This document shows positions 22,197 through 35,636 of a stretch of DNA of 64,000 nt, in pieces; within the stretch, counting starts at the first letter, position 1, and every line of letters starts with the position of its first letter. The notes below the pieces were generated by a model. That model saw nothing but the letters and a program-made list of their open reading frames with translations. It ran no database searches and was not told where the DNA came from. A program made the position numbers and the translations under genes. Origin of the DNA: Globodera rostochiensis (taxonomy: Eukaryota > Nematoda > Chromadorea > Rhabditida > Heteroderidae); NCBI GenBank assembly GCA_018350325.1, contig JAEVLN010000008.1:1364001-1428000 (forward strand). The letters are read 5' to 3'.

Positions 22197-23147
22197 ATGA
22201 AAAAGGTACACGAAAACGACGCCGAGATGATCGGCACTGCCTCTGTCTGTGAATTGTTTTCCTTTTTCGCCGGTCAACAACAGCATAAATACACCATTTA
22301 CTTGATCAAATGCATTGGGGGTGAGACGGTGTTGGTCAACACCGGTGGTCCTGGACAGGACCAAAGACTTATTGGGGGTAGATTAATTGTTTTTCGTTTA
22401 CATTTGAATACGGATTTAAATTTAGCCTTGGACGCACACAGAATAGTTCCCGACGACGTGAAGTATCTGGTGATTACCAATTTGGGCATTCAATTTTGCT
22501 ACAATTTACATCTTTTCAAAAATGCTAAAACGGTCATGTTTAACGATATTGCGTTTCCTGGATCTTATTATGACTCCTTGAACCATGTAAGGAAAAACTT
22601 TGGTTGTTAAATTTCTTTTTCAAATTAGTACTTTTCCATCAATTCGGAGATCAGCGTATGGCGTGATATGGACCCAATCTGCGAGACGGGGACTCTTTCA
22701 GTTCTGGTCAAGAGAAGGCCGAAGAATTTTACAGTGATTGGATGTAAAACTCGGATAAAACCCATCCCCACTCAACTTACCCCCCTCCCAATTACTATTG
22801 TTTGTTATTGAAGTACTATATAGTAGTAAGTATGTATTAACCACTAGAAAGATCTCCCAAAAAACCCAAATTTCAGAAAAATGGGCTTAGAGGGAGGGGA
22901 TGGGTTTTAGGATGGATGAAGTTGGCTCGCACCAGAGATGTAACCGACCCATACATGTTTTGGCGTTCGGTTACATCTCTGACTCACACCGTTAAACCAA
23001 TTGATAGTTTGTTTTTTTAATTTAGCCAAATTGGACGAATTCATCCCAGCATTTTTGGATTTAACAGAAGATGACATTGAAATGGCCAAAGTGGTCCTCC
23101 ATCCGAAAGGTCCTACAATTTCCATCGCAAATGTTGACGCAGAATGA
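22197..23147 (+). CDS. MBLAC1 paralogue with a lost zinc-binding motif (candidate pseudoenzyme)
   Basis: Exons 22197-22377, 22426-22586, 22629-22743 and 23026-23147 total 579 nt (192 residues); frame checked. It shares the fold order and a phase-1 intron at the same place as the upstream MBLAC1-like gene (...intron, ALDAHRIVPDDVKYLVIT versus [17 protein letters not shown]). Where the active copy has HWHLDH this one has NLGIQF, and the later His/Asp ligands are also not evident. The N-terminal strand VLVNTGGPGQDQ is kept; in active enzymes the equivalent position reads VDTG/VDC. The frame and splice sites are intact, so it looks like a maintained gene, not a decayed copy. Function unknown. Intron 3 contains a small fold-back element at 22930-22980. 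Confidence 0.75.
22930..22980. repeat. Short fold-back element
   Basis: AGAGATGTAACCGA at the left is matched by TCGGTTACATCTCT at the right with about 19-23 bp between. The flanks GCTCGCACC and ACTCACACC are similar, perhaps an eroded target duplication. It lies in an intron of the MBL paralogue. Confidence 0.6.
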
Positions 23148-23576
23148 AGTTCATGGAAATTAATTTCAATCGAAGCTTTTGTTGGGAAGATTTTGTATTC
23201 AGATGAACGAGGTGATTCGATCTCTTCCAGAAAAGTTATAATCGTACCAATAATCTTATTAAACGTTGTTTGCGCTCACCCGACCCCAATCGCCATTTAT
23301 ATTGATTAAGGTGCACATAAATGACCGACACATTCCTTTTGACTTATTTTGCTATCATCATAAACACGTATCCCCTTCCTTTTGTTTGCTCCAATGTGGG
23401 GGAGGGGGCAGCAGGGTCATATGAGAGAAACAGCAGTAAAGAAAAAGGAAATTTCCGCAGATTTAGATAATTCCAATTAAATTTATGTTTACAAATATTT
23501 TGCGACGTATTCATAATAAATTTTTCCACTTTTTTAGGATTAGAGTGTTGTAAATTCCCTGCTTCTGCCTAAAGTC

Positions 23577-25376
23577 ATGCTCAACACGGGGTTTGTCATC
23601 TAAAACAAATGTTTAAGTTGCTATAATTTCAGAAAATTTCTCGGCAAAACTTTTGTCATAACGGGAGCTTCGCGTGGTATTGGCAAGGAAATTGCATTAA
23701 AATTTGCCAAAGATGGCGCTAACATTGTCATTTGTGCGAAGACTGCGCAAGAAAATAAAAAACTGCCTGGAACAATTTATAGTGCTGCGGAAGAAATAGA
23801 AAAGGTATTAGCAAGCAAACCGTCGTTTTTGTAAATAATTGTATGCCTTTTTGGTCGGTGTCCCCTCATTATCAACAAATTAGGATTTTTGAACTTAAGG
23901 CGGGTGGAAAGGCTCTTCCGCTCCAAGTCGATGTTCGTGAAGAGCAGCAAGTGCAAGAGGCGGTTGAAAAGGCGGTGAAAACCTTTGGTGCCATCGATTT
24001 CCTCGTCAACAATGCGAGTGCTATTTCACTCACCAGCACTTTGGACACTCCGATGAAACGCTACGATTTGATGCATTCTGTGAATGTGCGCGGCACTTTC
24101 CTAATGTGAGAATTACCCCAGCAGAACTCATGTTTGGCTGACTGGTTGGACAATTTGAAAATGTAACTTGTAATCGAGCCCATTAGTTCGGACGGGACCA
24201 CGGCCTTTGTTGAAGTTGCGACTTTTCGTTAGGCCCTGTTTCAACTTTTGCAATTGTTTCCAACTTAAAGGTCCCAGAAATGCGTGCCTTATTTGCGCCA
24301 ATCGAAAAACCCGCACATTCTCAACTTGAGCCCGCCTTTGTTGATGGAAAAACAATGGTTCTCTCATCACGTTGGTGAGAGGGTATTTTGCTGTCAACCA
24401 AAAATTGCAACTTAACTTCTCTAGCTTATACAATGTCCAAGTACGGAATGTCAATGTGCGTTTTGGGAATGCACGAGGAGTTCCGCAAAGATGGCATAGC
24501 CGTCAACGCACTTTGGCCACGCACAACGATTTGGACAGCCGCGACGGAAATGCTCACGTCGGGCAAAGGGAAGCAAATGTCCAGAAAGGTGGCTCATTTT
24601 CATTCTTTGAATGCCAAATTTTGGGTATTTATTGGTTAAATCGAGAGAAACAATTCTTTTTAGCCGGAAATTGTAGCTGACGCGGCTTATGTGATTCTTT
24701 CTAAAAATTCACGTGATTATACGGGGAACTTTGCTCTTGACGAAGATGTGTTGAGGGAGATCGGCGTCAAAGACTTCTCTCAGTATGCCAACGATCCGAG
24801 TGAGTTTATTTTCGCTTAAAACCCTTTCTTTGTGCCGCCCTTGATTTCTCTAAGAAAAAGTGCCAAAATCTGTTTCCCTTCACCCAATTTTAAATGTTTT
24901 TCGACGACAAGGGACCCGACCATTGAGGGTGTTAGAAATGCTATTTGATTTCATTCGCTAAACTTCCAGCAGCGGCTGAACTTTTCCCTGACTTTTTTGT
25001 GCCTGGTGTAAATTACGAAAAAGCAATGGAAGCAGCCTTTGCAGCAGCAATGGGCGAAAAGAAAACGAAAGGGAATAATAGTGCATAAAACTGATGACAT
25101 TTCAGTCGCCCATTCATTTCAATTCAATTGTCAATAGCAATAACCTCTCAATAGCCGCTTGTAATCAGACCGTATAAATGAATGGAGCCATTAATAGTTA
25201 ACAATGAGTGGGGTTAAGCGCTAACAAATCCTATGACTGGGTGACTCCTTAAGCTTTATTTTTTAGAATCAAAGCTCATGCCGGATGCTTTTGTTCCCGG
25301 GGAAAGCCACAGAACATTGGCCGGTTTTTTGAAAGAAATGGCCATGGATGACTGGCTTAAAAGATCGAAACTTTGA
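23577..25376 (+). CDS. HSDL2-type short-chain dehydrogenase, with two alternative last exons
   Basis: Exons 23577-23590, 23633-23804, 23900-24105, 24271-24374, 24425-24588 and 24664-24799 join to either 24970-25088 (304 residues) or 25267-25376 (301 residues); both totals are multiples of three. The start [22 protein letters not shown] holds the Rossmann TGxxxGxG motif, then [21 protein letters not shown], and the catalytic YTMSKYG (Y-x-x-x-K), then AVNALWPRT. These are hallmarks of hydroxysteroid dehydrogenase-like protein 2, a peroxisomal or mitochondrial enzyme of lipid metabolism. Vertebrate HSDL2 carries a C-terminal SCP2 sterol-carrier domain; neither last exon here encodes one. Both last exons start in the same phase and include a P-D-x-F-V-P-G motif. 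The start is 429 bp after the MBL paralogue's stop. Confidence 0.9.
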
Positions 25377-25957
25377 AGACTCTCTTATATATATAATGTA
25401 AATGACTTGCGGAATGAACCCTACTACTGAGAATCCAATTAATCAAATGTTTTCATAACGGTAAACGTGGAGATTCATTCTGTTAATTAATAAAGGTTGG
25501 GGCCTTGGCTTTTTGTTATGCAAAATTCGTAATTTTTTATTTCTTTACAAACGAATCAAGAAGTCCAAAACCCGTCGGAACATTTCAATTACCGGATTTT
25601 TAAAATTCTTGGTTGAAAGTCCCAACAAATCGAATCTAAAATAAAATTTTCTCAGCGCGCTACCCTGGCCAAAAAAATTACTTGAAAAAATCTTATCAAA
25701 AATCTTCCTGAGGCTCGTTTCTTTTTTACATCAAAAATGCAAACATATCAATGTTGGGTGAACACGATTATGAAGATGAAACTTGCTTAGAGTCAGACAG
25801 GACTGGGGACTTAAATTTTTAGGACAAACTCTGCTTATATAAAAGCCCTTGTTTTTAAATTTTTTGTTTGGTCCCGGTTTTTACCAAACTCCGGTCCCGC
25901 GCAACTCCAATTAAGCTGATGCGCAATTAATAGTTGAAACAAAACAACAAAAAACAT
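25377..25957. other. Convergent intergenic region
   Basis: AT-rich 3' flanks of HSDL2 (+) and WDR5 (-). AATAAA-like motifs occur near 25488. No gene is seen. Confidence 0.5.
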
Positions 25958-28819
<2,862 letters not shown>

Positions 28820-29473
28820 TGACAAATTGGAATTATTATCAAATTAATAAGAAGATAAAAATCTAAAGTAGAAATTATACTGACTAAAAACCGGTAAAAT
28901 AAAAATTCCGTGAACGGGAATTTTAATAAAGTTGAAGCGTTAAATTACCCTTCTACGCGCTGTACACCTTGAGCAAAAACCACCCAAGTTGGTAACAAAT
29001 ATTTTTTAGAGAAAAAAAATCGTGGCACTGAAATGTCACATTTAATGATCCGCCCCGTTCGCTGTAGGCTATAGCTGGTCTAATCAACTGTCATGACTCA
29101 TGTACTTTATTTTATGCACGAACTGTGTAATAAATAGAGATCTGATTTATATTGACTAAAAACGTGAAATATTTTAAGCCTTTTGGCTTCATTCATGAAC
29201 AATTTTCACGCATTTGAAATTTCAAAAAATGTTCAAACGGGTCCGGAATTTGCAGAACCCGAACTCGGATTCGTGTTCTACGCATATTTTGAAACCTTAG
29301 AAAACATGCATATCGGTTGATTTTTTGAGAATTAAGGAAAAAATGACTTTTAAGTAACAAAAGCCGGATATAATAATGAAAGGCCGCTGGCGGCCCGCCA
29401 ACAGCGAGCATGCGGGGACGGAGCTAGTATTGTATATCTAGTAATAAACCCAAAAATTCTTTACAGAATCAAA
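28820..29473. other. Divergent intergenic region (WDR5 / FAM8A1)
   Basis: Probable shared promoter area of the two divergent genes. No recognisable element beyond AT-rich sequence. Confidence 0.45.
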
Positions 29474-30702
29474 ATGCACAGTAATCTAAATCCCGGTGGT
29501 AGTTTGGTTGATGAATTAACATTTCCATCGACAGTTGAGAAGCATGATTATGGCTCAGCACGAGCCTATGCGGAGGAAATACAAAAATGGACTCAGTCTG
29601 TCAGATGCTGGATGGTTCGTTCTGTTTTGGTTTATTAAATGCAGCAAAAGCTAAGGCGTACCAGCAGTTCACCGCTGCTACATGGGCATTCCATTCTCAA
29701 CAGCAATATTCGTCTGCAATTATGGCCGCACAACAGCAACAACACAGTGGACTTAGGGTGTTTTTGCATAAAAATTAATTATCTTTTTGCCGGTTGAACG
29801 TTGACATTTTGTTTTTATGCGCTTTAAATGCGTCTAATATTTCTTAGCAACAGGGACAGCCTCAGCAGCAGCGAAATGGGGTCACAATTCGATTAAGTTT
29901 GGGTCGATTGTTTCGTTCTGCCGTGGCCGGTGTTCCTCAAACGATCATTGTCCAGCAGCACACAATCCCGTCTTTTCTGCGACGCATTGCTGCGGAAGTC
30001 GGTTGAATTAAATTGGCCTTCACTTTATTCTTTTCCTTTAAAGGCCGTTGACTCGTGCATTCTTTTTCTTTTCAAACTCATCACTGTATATATGCTGGTT
30101 GAGTTTGAAATAATGTCGGTGGTAAAAAATAATAAAGATACAAAAAGGAAGTTTCAGAGAATTGGGACAATTTGAACGGATTCTTTCCAGTGAGTCGGAC
30201 GTTCAAACGCTTATCGATGTTACACAGGAATTGTTCTACATTGAGCTGATTTGCAAACTGTTTTCTGCCCTAATTGAGGTCGCGACTTTATTTTCATTTT
30301 ACTTTTGGGTTTTAGGCAATTTTCATAACTTACGGTCTCTCCGGCTTCCCCGTTGGATGCACCCCGGGCAAATATCTGCTTGGACTTCGTGTCGTTTCCT
30401 GTATGGATGTTCAGCCCGTTGCGGGCTCGGCAGATCGCGTGATGGTGACCTGCTTGCCAGGCGTTGATTTCAGAAGGCGGGTTTTACTCGACTTGGATTG
30501 TTTCAAACTGGTCAACAGATCTTCATCAAATCCCGCCTTTCTGCTTTTCTAAATAAGACGGTGTTTAGTTCACTTACTCGCGCTGTCATCAAAAACATGC
30601 TGACCACCTTCCTATTCCCTCTGAGCACCGCCTTCTATTTGTTCAACCACAATCGAGCCGTTTACGATTTGGCTGCAAAAACTTTGGTTGTTTCTCTCTG
30701 AA
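29474..30702 (+). CDS. FAM8A1-type RDD-domain membrane protein
   Basis: The start at 29474 gives MHSNLNPGGSLVDELTFPST then YAEEIQKWTQSVRCWM. Exons at about 29.65-29.76 and 29.85-29.99 kb encode a Gln-rich stretch and IPSFLRRIAAE. The next three exons encode the RDD membrane domain: AVDSCILFLFKLITVYMLVE (30.04-30.12 kb), RILSSESDVQTLIDVTQELF (30.16-30.28 kb), and AIFITYGLSG, TPGKYLLGLRVVSC (30.31-30.47 kb). The last exon reads AVIKNMLTTFLFPLSTAFY, HNRAVYDLAAKTLVV and ends at 30702. The TPGK-x-LLGLRVV and HNR-x-x-YD strings match FAM8A1, a component of the Hrd1 ER-associated degradation complex. The junction after exon 1 and the one before the last exon are not exact. Confidence 0.8.
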
Positions 30703-30904
30703 GTGGCCACGGAAGAATTTATTTTATTATTTGTGACATAATCGTTGTCGAATCTTTTTTGTGATACACAGCACCGAATATAATATTTTCTTTCATTTTT
30801 TCAACACTAATTCTTTGGGCATTTCATCATTGACGAACGATATCTTTTTTTGTACTCAACTCAAATTTCAATAATTTATAGCATTTAAATATTTGTTGTA
30901 CAAA

Positions 30905-31064
30905 ATGGACGAGCAGCCTAAAAAATTGGATGCAACTAAGAACTCACCTCAAAGATTGTCAAAACGAAAACGCGTCACTGTGGCCGAGAAATTGACGGAG
31001 AAAAAGAACTGCAGGGCAAACAATCCATTGGGGTTGGATTCTAAAATGATTTCTTTCGCAATTT
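30905..31064 (+). CDS. Short Lys/Arg-rich ORF, possible first exon of an unrecognised gene
   Basis: Begins MDEQPKKLDATKNSPQRLSK and continues with a basic, hydrophilic sequence to LGLDSKMISFAI. A donor-like GGGTTGG near 31038 and an acceptor GGTTTAG at 31104 could extend it to an exon at 31105-31190. It sits 202 bp after FAM8A1 and 430 bp before PIR-1, same strand. No family recognised; it may be non-coding. Confidence 0.25.
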
Positions 31065-31494
31065 GATGTCGGAAATGTTGAATAGAATTCCATATGGTTT
31101 AGCTATTCGAGACAAGATGTGAAGGCATTGACGAATTGGAGCCACAGAGGCGAAAGGTGGGCAAGTCAAAGTACTCGGGGAGTTTGAGGTCGCTGGTCAC
31201 TAGTATTCTACACCATCACAATATTTCCCACCTAACAAATTCGTAATCAGTGCTGCATTGAATAACATATTTTAGACATTTTTGGAATAAAAAATTTTTC
31301 AAAAATATTGACCAAAAAGGTCCCCTCTATGGCTTTTTCGCCAACTTTATTTGGCAGTAACTTCTTTATGGTTGCGTCCGCGGAAATTTTTTACAGATTC
31401 GTGCTCAGCTCGTCGAGAGGAATCGATTGTCGTATTTTTATTCGGATCAGAAATTCCGCACTCTCTTCTCATATACTTTTTTAATCAGATTAGA

Positions 31495-32757
31495 ATGGCA
31501 TGTTCGTGGTCAGAGGCTATAATTGCGTTAAACCTACAAAAACAAATTTTTGCGACTAATGCTGTTAACAAAAGGTCGCAGCATTGGAGCGGCACAAAGG
31601 AGGCAAATGACAGATCGTCCAAGGCTAAATACAGCGGAAGCAATCAGTCAAATTCGGAAGAGCGCAGAAATGGGGAAAGGCGTGGCGGTGGTGGTGATGG
31701 TGGTGGTCGAAATTGCGGTGCAATACCCGACAGGTGTAAGGGGGCGGGAGGACGTTTTATTCCCGCCGTTTTTCCCCACTCAGTTTGTTCCCAAACATTT
31801 TTCACTTCAGACAATTTCTAGAATAAAAAAATTTTCCATTAATTTTTACCAAAAGAGGAATCGAATGATATATAAAATGAGCCAAACCGTCAGGATGTCA
31901 TATTCACTTTTACCGAAAAATGTTTGGGAAATAAAAAGGGCTGAGCACAAAACGTCTCATTGCATTAATCACTAATCATTATTTTTGAAAAACTCAGATG
32001 GCTTCAATATCAAATTGCGATTAGTCAGCCTATTGGAAACACACGCTTTCTTGCCTTCAAAACTCCGTTGGGCTCATTATTTTTCGACGCCAGCAAATTC
32101 AAAGACCGACAAGAACATCGCTTCGAAGTTGAGTCGGTCATCGACCACGTAAGCTTTCTTTGCCTTCCCATTTGCACTTATTTGCTTCTTGCGGTGAAGG
32201 TCAGATTCCTGGAAACGTCTTTGGGACTGGTCATTGATTTAACGAACACCGATCGCTATTACGATTGCGCTCTTTGGAGTACACACGAGGTTGGTCTGCA
32301 TTTTGTCGTTTTTTGCCATTTTTTGATAATTCAGGTGCAATATGTGAAGATTCGGTGTCCGGGTCACGAGGTGAGCGATGGCGACATATTCTATCAACAC
32401 TTTCATCGAGAAGTCAAGCGTTTCTTTGAGCAGCGTGGAAATGATGGTGAGAAATGAGAATGGACAGAGGAGATCTCATGAAAGTTGCAGGTCGATTGGT
32501 TGGCGTGCATTGCACCCATGGACTGAACCGTACCGGTTATTTGATTTGTCGTTATTTGATTGAGGAGCTTGGGTGGAGCGCCGACAACGCTATCGAAGGT
32601 TGGCAATATTGAAGTTTTCTCCTTAGAATGATTAGTCCAATTTGAAGGTTTCCGAGTCGCTCGAGGTTATCCGATGGAACGACTCAAATACATCGACTCT
32701 TTGAAGGAGGTCGAGAAGCGTTTGGCACTGCTGCAAGTCAATGGCAAACGGCAGTGA
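31495..32757 (+). CDS. pir-1: PIR-1/DUSP11-type RNA 5'-triphosphatase
   Basis: Exons 31495-31733, 31998-32148, 32200-32289, 32335-32446, 32491-32598 and 32648-32757 total 810 nt (269 residues); frame checked. A Gly-rich, hydrophilic N-terminus leads to [36 protein letters not shown] and the catalytic cysteine loop [20 protein letters not shown] (HCx5R with the NRTGY variant). This loop and the preceding motifs identify the RNA phosphatase branch (DUSP11/PIR-1) and not a protein phosphatase. In C. elegans PIR-1 removes phosphates from triphosphorylated small RNAs and works with Dicer in ERI-type RNAi. The start is the first in-frame ATG of the exon and is the least certain point. Confidence 0.88.
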
Positions 32758-33171
32758 GAAATGCAGAGCGTAGGAGGACATGATTGGGTTTATTCTGCCT
32801 AGGTTTGCGCAACACTGGTAATTGAATTCTTACTAGTTTGTGTGAGTCCTTAGTTTTGCCGGATAAGCATTGTTGTTGTTTGGGATGTACCTCCTAGTTC
32901 GAATTACTTACTTTCTGTACCGTTTTATGTCGATTTCCTTGTTACAATGAAGAATAATGGAAAACGAGAAACACCTTCATTCAATTCCTTTAGTCCAACT
33001 TAAATTAACTGCATTTTTCGGAGACCACATGGTTTAATGCAACCGGCGACATTTCGACGTTCATAACAACTTTCGGACCAAAGCATTTAATCCAAATCAA
33101 TCAAAAACGTGAAAAAGCAACACAAATATTTAAATTCCGATGGTTCAATTGTTTCTGGTCCCTTCCAAACC

Positions 33172-35019
33172 TTAGATCAATTCGCTGACATTCATTGGCA
33201 TTTCGTCGATTTGGGTGGAATAGTACTGTTCAATGTCGCGAAGAATACGAATGTCGTCATTCTAAAACATTTTATTTACCAATTAAACTGCATTAGTAAA
33301 ACACCTTCACAAAGTTGATTGCCACTCCCTTGCGTCCGTAACGGCCCGAACGACCAATACGATGGATGTACAGCTCACGGTTGTTGGGCAGATCGTAATT
33401 GATCACCAGCGAAACCTGCGGCACATCCAACCCACGAGCCCACACATCGGTGCTGATTAACACACGACTAAAAAAATCACTTTGTACTCGCGCACTCATT
33501 AGAGAGCGTTTCCCTTTTAAAGTAAAGGACGCAGCAACCCAGGTCTCTTTCACAAAGGGCAAGCGAATCTTTTTTTTTGTGGCCCTATTCCCGTTTCTTC
33601 TAATTCGGTCACTGTTGTATAACCAGGCAATCCCCCAGAAAATATACCTTTCGCCGGAACGAAATGACTTCATGATGGTGTCTCGGTCCTTCTGTTCCAT
33701 GTCGGAGTGCATTGAAGAAACAGTGAAATTCGCTTCGCGCATTTTGTCCGCCAACCAATCGACCTGATTGTAAATTATTTGAAAAGCGAAAAGGACAAGC
33801 AAAAGGTGCACCTTTCGACGGGTGTTGCAAAAGATGACGGCCTGAGTGATTGTCAGCGTGTCGTAAAGGTCGCAAAGCGTGTCGAATTTCCATTCTTCGC
33901 GTTCCACCGCAACAAAGAACTGTTTAATCCCTTCCAGCGTCAACTCGTCACTAAAAACCAAAAATCATAATATAGTAGTTTCAAAAAAGAATGGGGAAAC
34001 CGTTTGACAAGCACTCGAGCCGGGTCCGTCATGAACTTGCTGGTCATCTCAAGAACATCGTGAGGCAAAGTCGCGCTCAACAGCACCACCTAATAAACCC
34101 AAACAAAATCAATCCCTCTAACAGAAATTTTTGGCTGAACAAAATATATTTCAGTAAATATGTTAGAATCGCTTCTTGTCAAGTATCTAAATTCTTTTTT
34201 TTGTACCTGTGCGTTCGGCGGCAGATAGCGGTAGATGTCATAGATTTGCTCCTTAAAGCCTTTGGTGAGCATTTCGTCGGCCTCATCCAACACCAGCATT
34301 CTAATTGAACGCGTGCGCAAATTACGTCGACGGATCATATCTGGGAAAGTTGAATAAACACCAATCCGACATAACGCTACCAAAAACACGTCCAGGAGTG
34401 CCGGCCACAATGTGTTGTCCATAATCCAGCTTTCGAATATCCTCACCAACATTTGTACCACCGATGCAGGCATGACATTGTACGTTCATATAATCTCCGA
34501 GTGCCAAAATAACCTGAATCCTTCCCCTTTAAAAATTAACGTAATAATGGATGACTTTTTGTATTTGAACGGCCAACTCGCGAGTTGGGCCGAGTATTAA
34601 CGCCTGCGTTTCACGTGTCTGCACATCAATGCTTTGAAGCACACCGATAGAAAAGGTGGCAGTCTAAAAATAATATTTCTTTTTGATTGTTTAAGCACAT
34701 TTTAAAATCGAACCTTTCCAGTTCCGGACTGAGCCTGAGCGATGATGTCGCGTCCCTTGACGACTTGTTTGATTGCTCGCTGTTGAATGGCTGACGGTTT
34801 CTCAAATCCATATGAATAGATACCACGCAAAAGATCGCTAAAATAATTAGAGAATCAAATTTAAAATATTAACGGGCAAAACCTGTTCAGCCCCATTCTG
34901 TCAAAAGATTGAATCACTTCAATGTCCTCGCTTGTTTCGAACTCCACATTGGACAGATCCTCCACCTCAATGCGGCGCTTTCTGCTGGCAACAGTTTCAG
35001 CGGCTAGGCTTGTAGTCAT
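33172..35019 (-). CDS. eIF4A-III DEAD-box helicase, exon junction complex core
   Basis: Reading leftward from ATG at 35017-35019: [39 protein letters not shown], then the helicase core split over many small exons. It includes AQSGTGKTATF (34.74 kb), [10 protein letters not shown] (34.57 kb), GTPGRV (34.4 kb), [10 protein letters not shown] (34.28 kb), the SAT-containing exon at 34.08 kb, [20 protein letters not shown] (33.9 kb), [33 protein letters not shown] (33.43 kb) and [13 protein letters not shown] (33.34 kb). It ends [11 protein letters not shown] at 33172. The N-terminal [13 protein letters not shown] and C-terminal [12 protein letters not shown] tail separate eIF4A-III from eIF4A-I/II. 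It acts on spliced mRNA in the nucleus and in translation-linked decay. Confidence 0.93.
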
Positions 35020-35636
35020 TTTTGGATTTAAATCTAAAAAAGCATGAATATCCAAAAAAAATTTTTGCCGAAGTTCCAGTTGAGCCGAGATACAGCTCCT
35101 CAAAGTTGACAAACCCAGTGAACCCTATTGGTCAAATTTAAGAAAAATATTTTTATTCAAATTTTCTGAAAATATGTGATGTATTTGATGTGATGATACG
35201 AAGTGGTCAATAGAAAATAAAATTGAGAACGGGTTTTGATCGATCAAGATCGGGACAATTGCTCCCCAAAAATCGGATTTTTTTAAACTTTATCAAGTGT
35301 TAAGGCCATAACTTTTTTGCTACTTGTCCAATCGCAAAGCTAACCTATTGGCATCGCCAACTCCCCCTCCCCAACAATAAAGCAGAATTCGCAAAAAAAT
35401 TTGTATTTTTGAAAATTTCAGTACGAGCGATTATGTAGTACCAGGGTGTTCTGTTTTGATTTTCAGAATTTATGGTCGGTCGTTTTTCGCACCTAATATA
35501 TGTAGATCAAAGCTTACGCGCTTACATTTCTAGTCCGTTTAATATTTTCTCGAAATAATTATTTTTAACATTTTTTGACCGTTTGAGGAAAGACGAATAT
35601 TGAGGAGAACAAAAGAAATTCAACTTGACGGATGAG
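35020..35636. other. Divergent intergenic region (eIF4A-III / RPA2)
   Basis: AT-rich. An in-frame upstream extension of eIF4A-III lacks conserved sequence and was not used. No other gene is seen. Confidence 0.5.
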
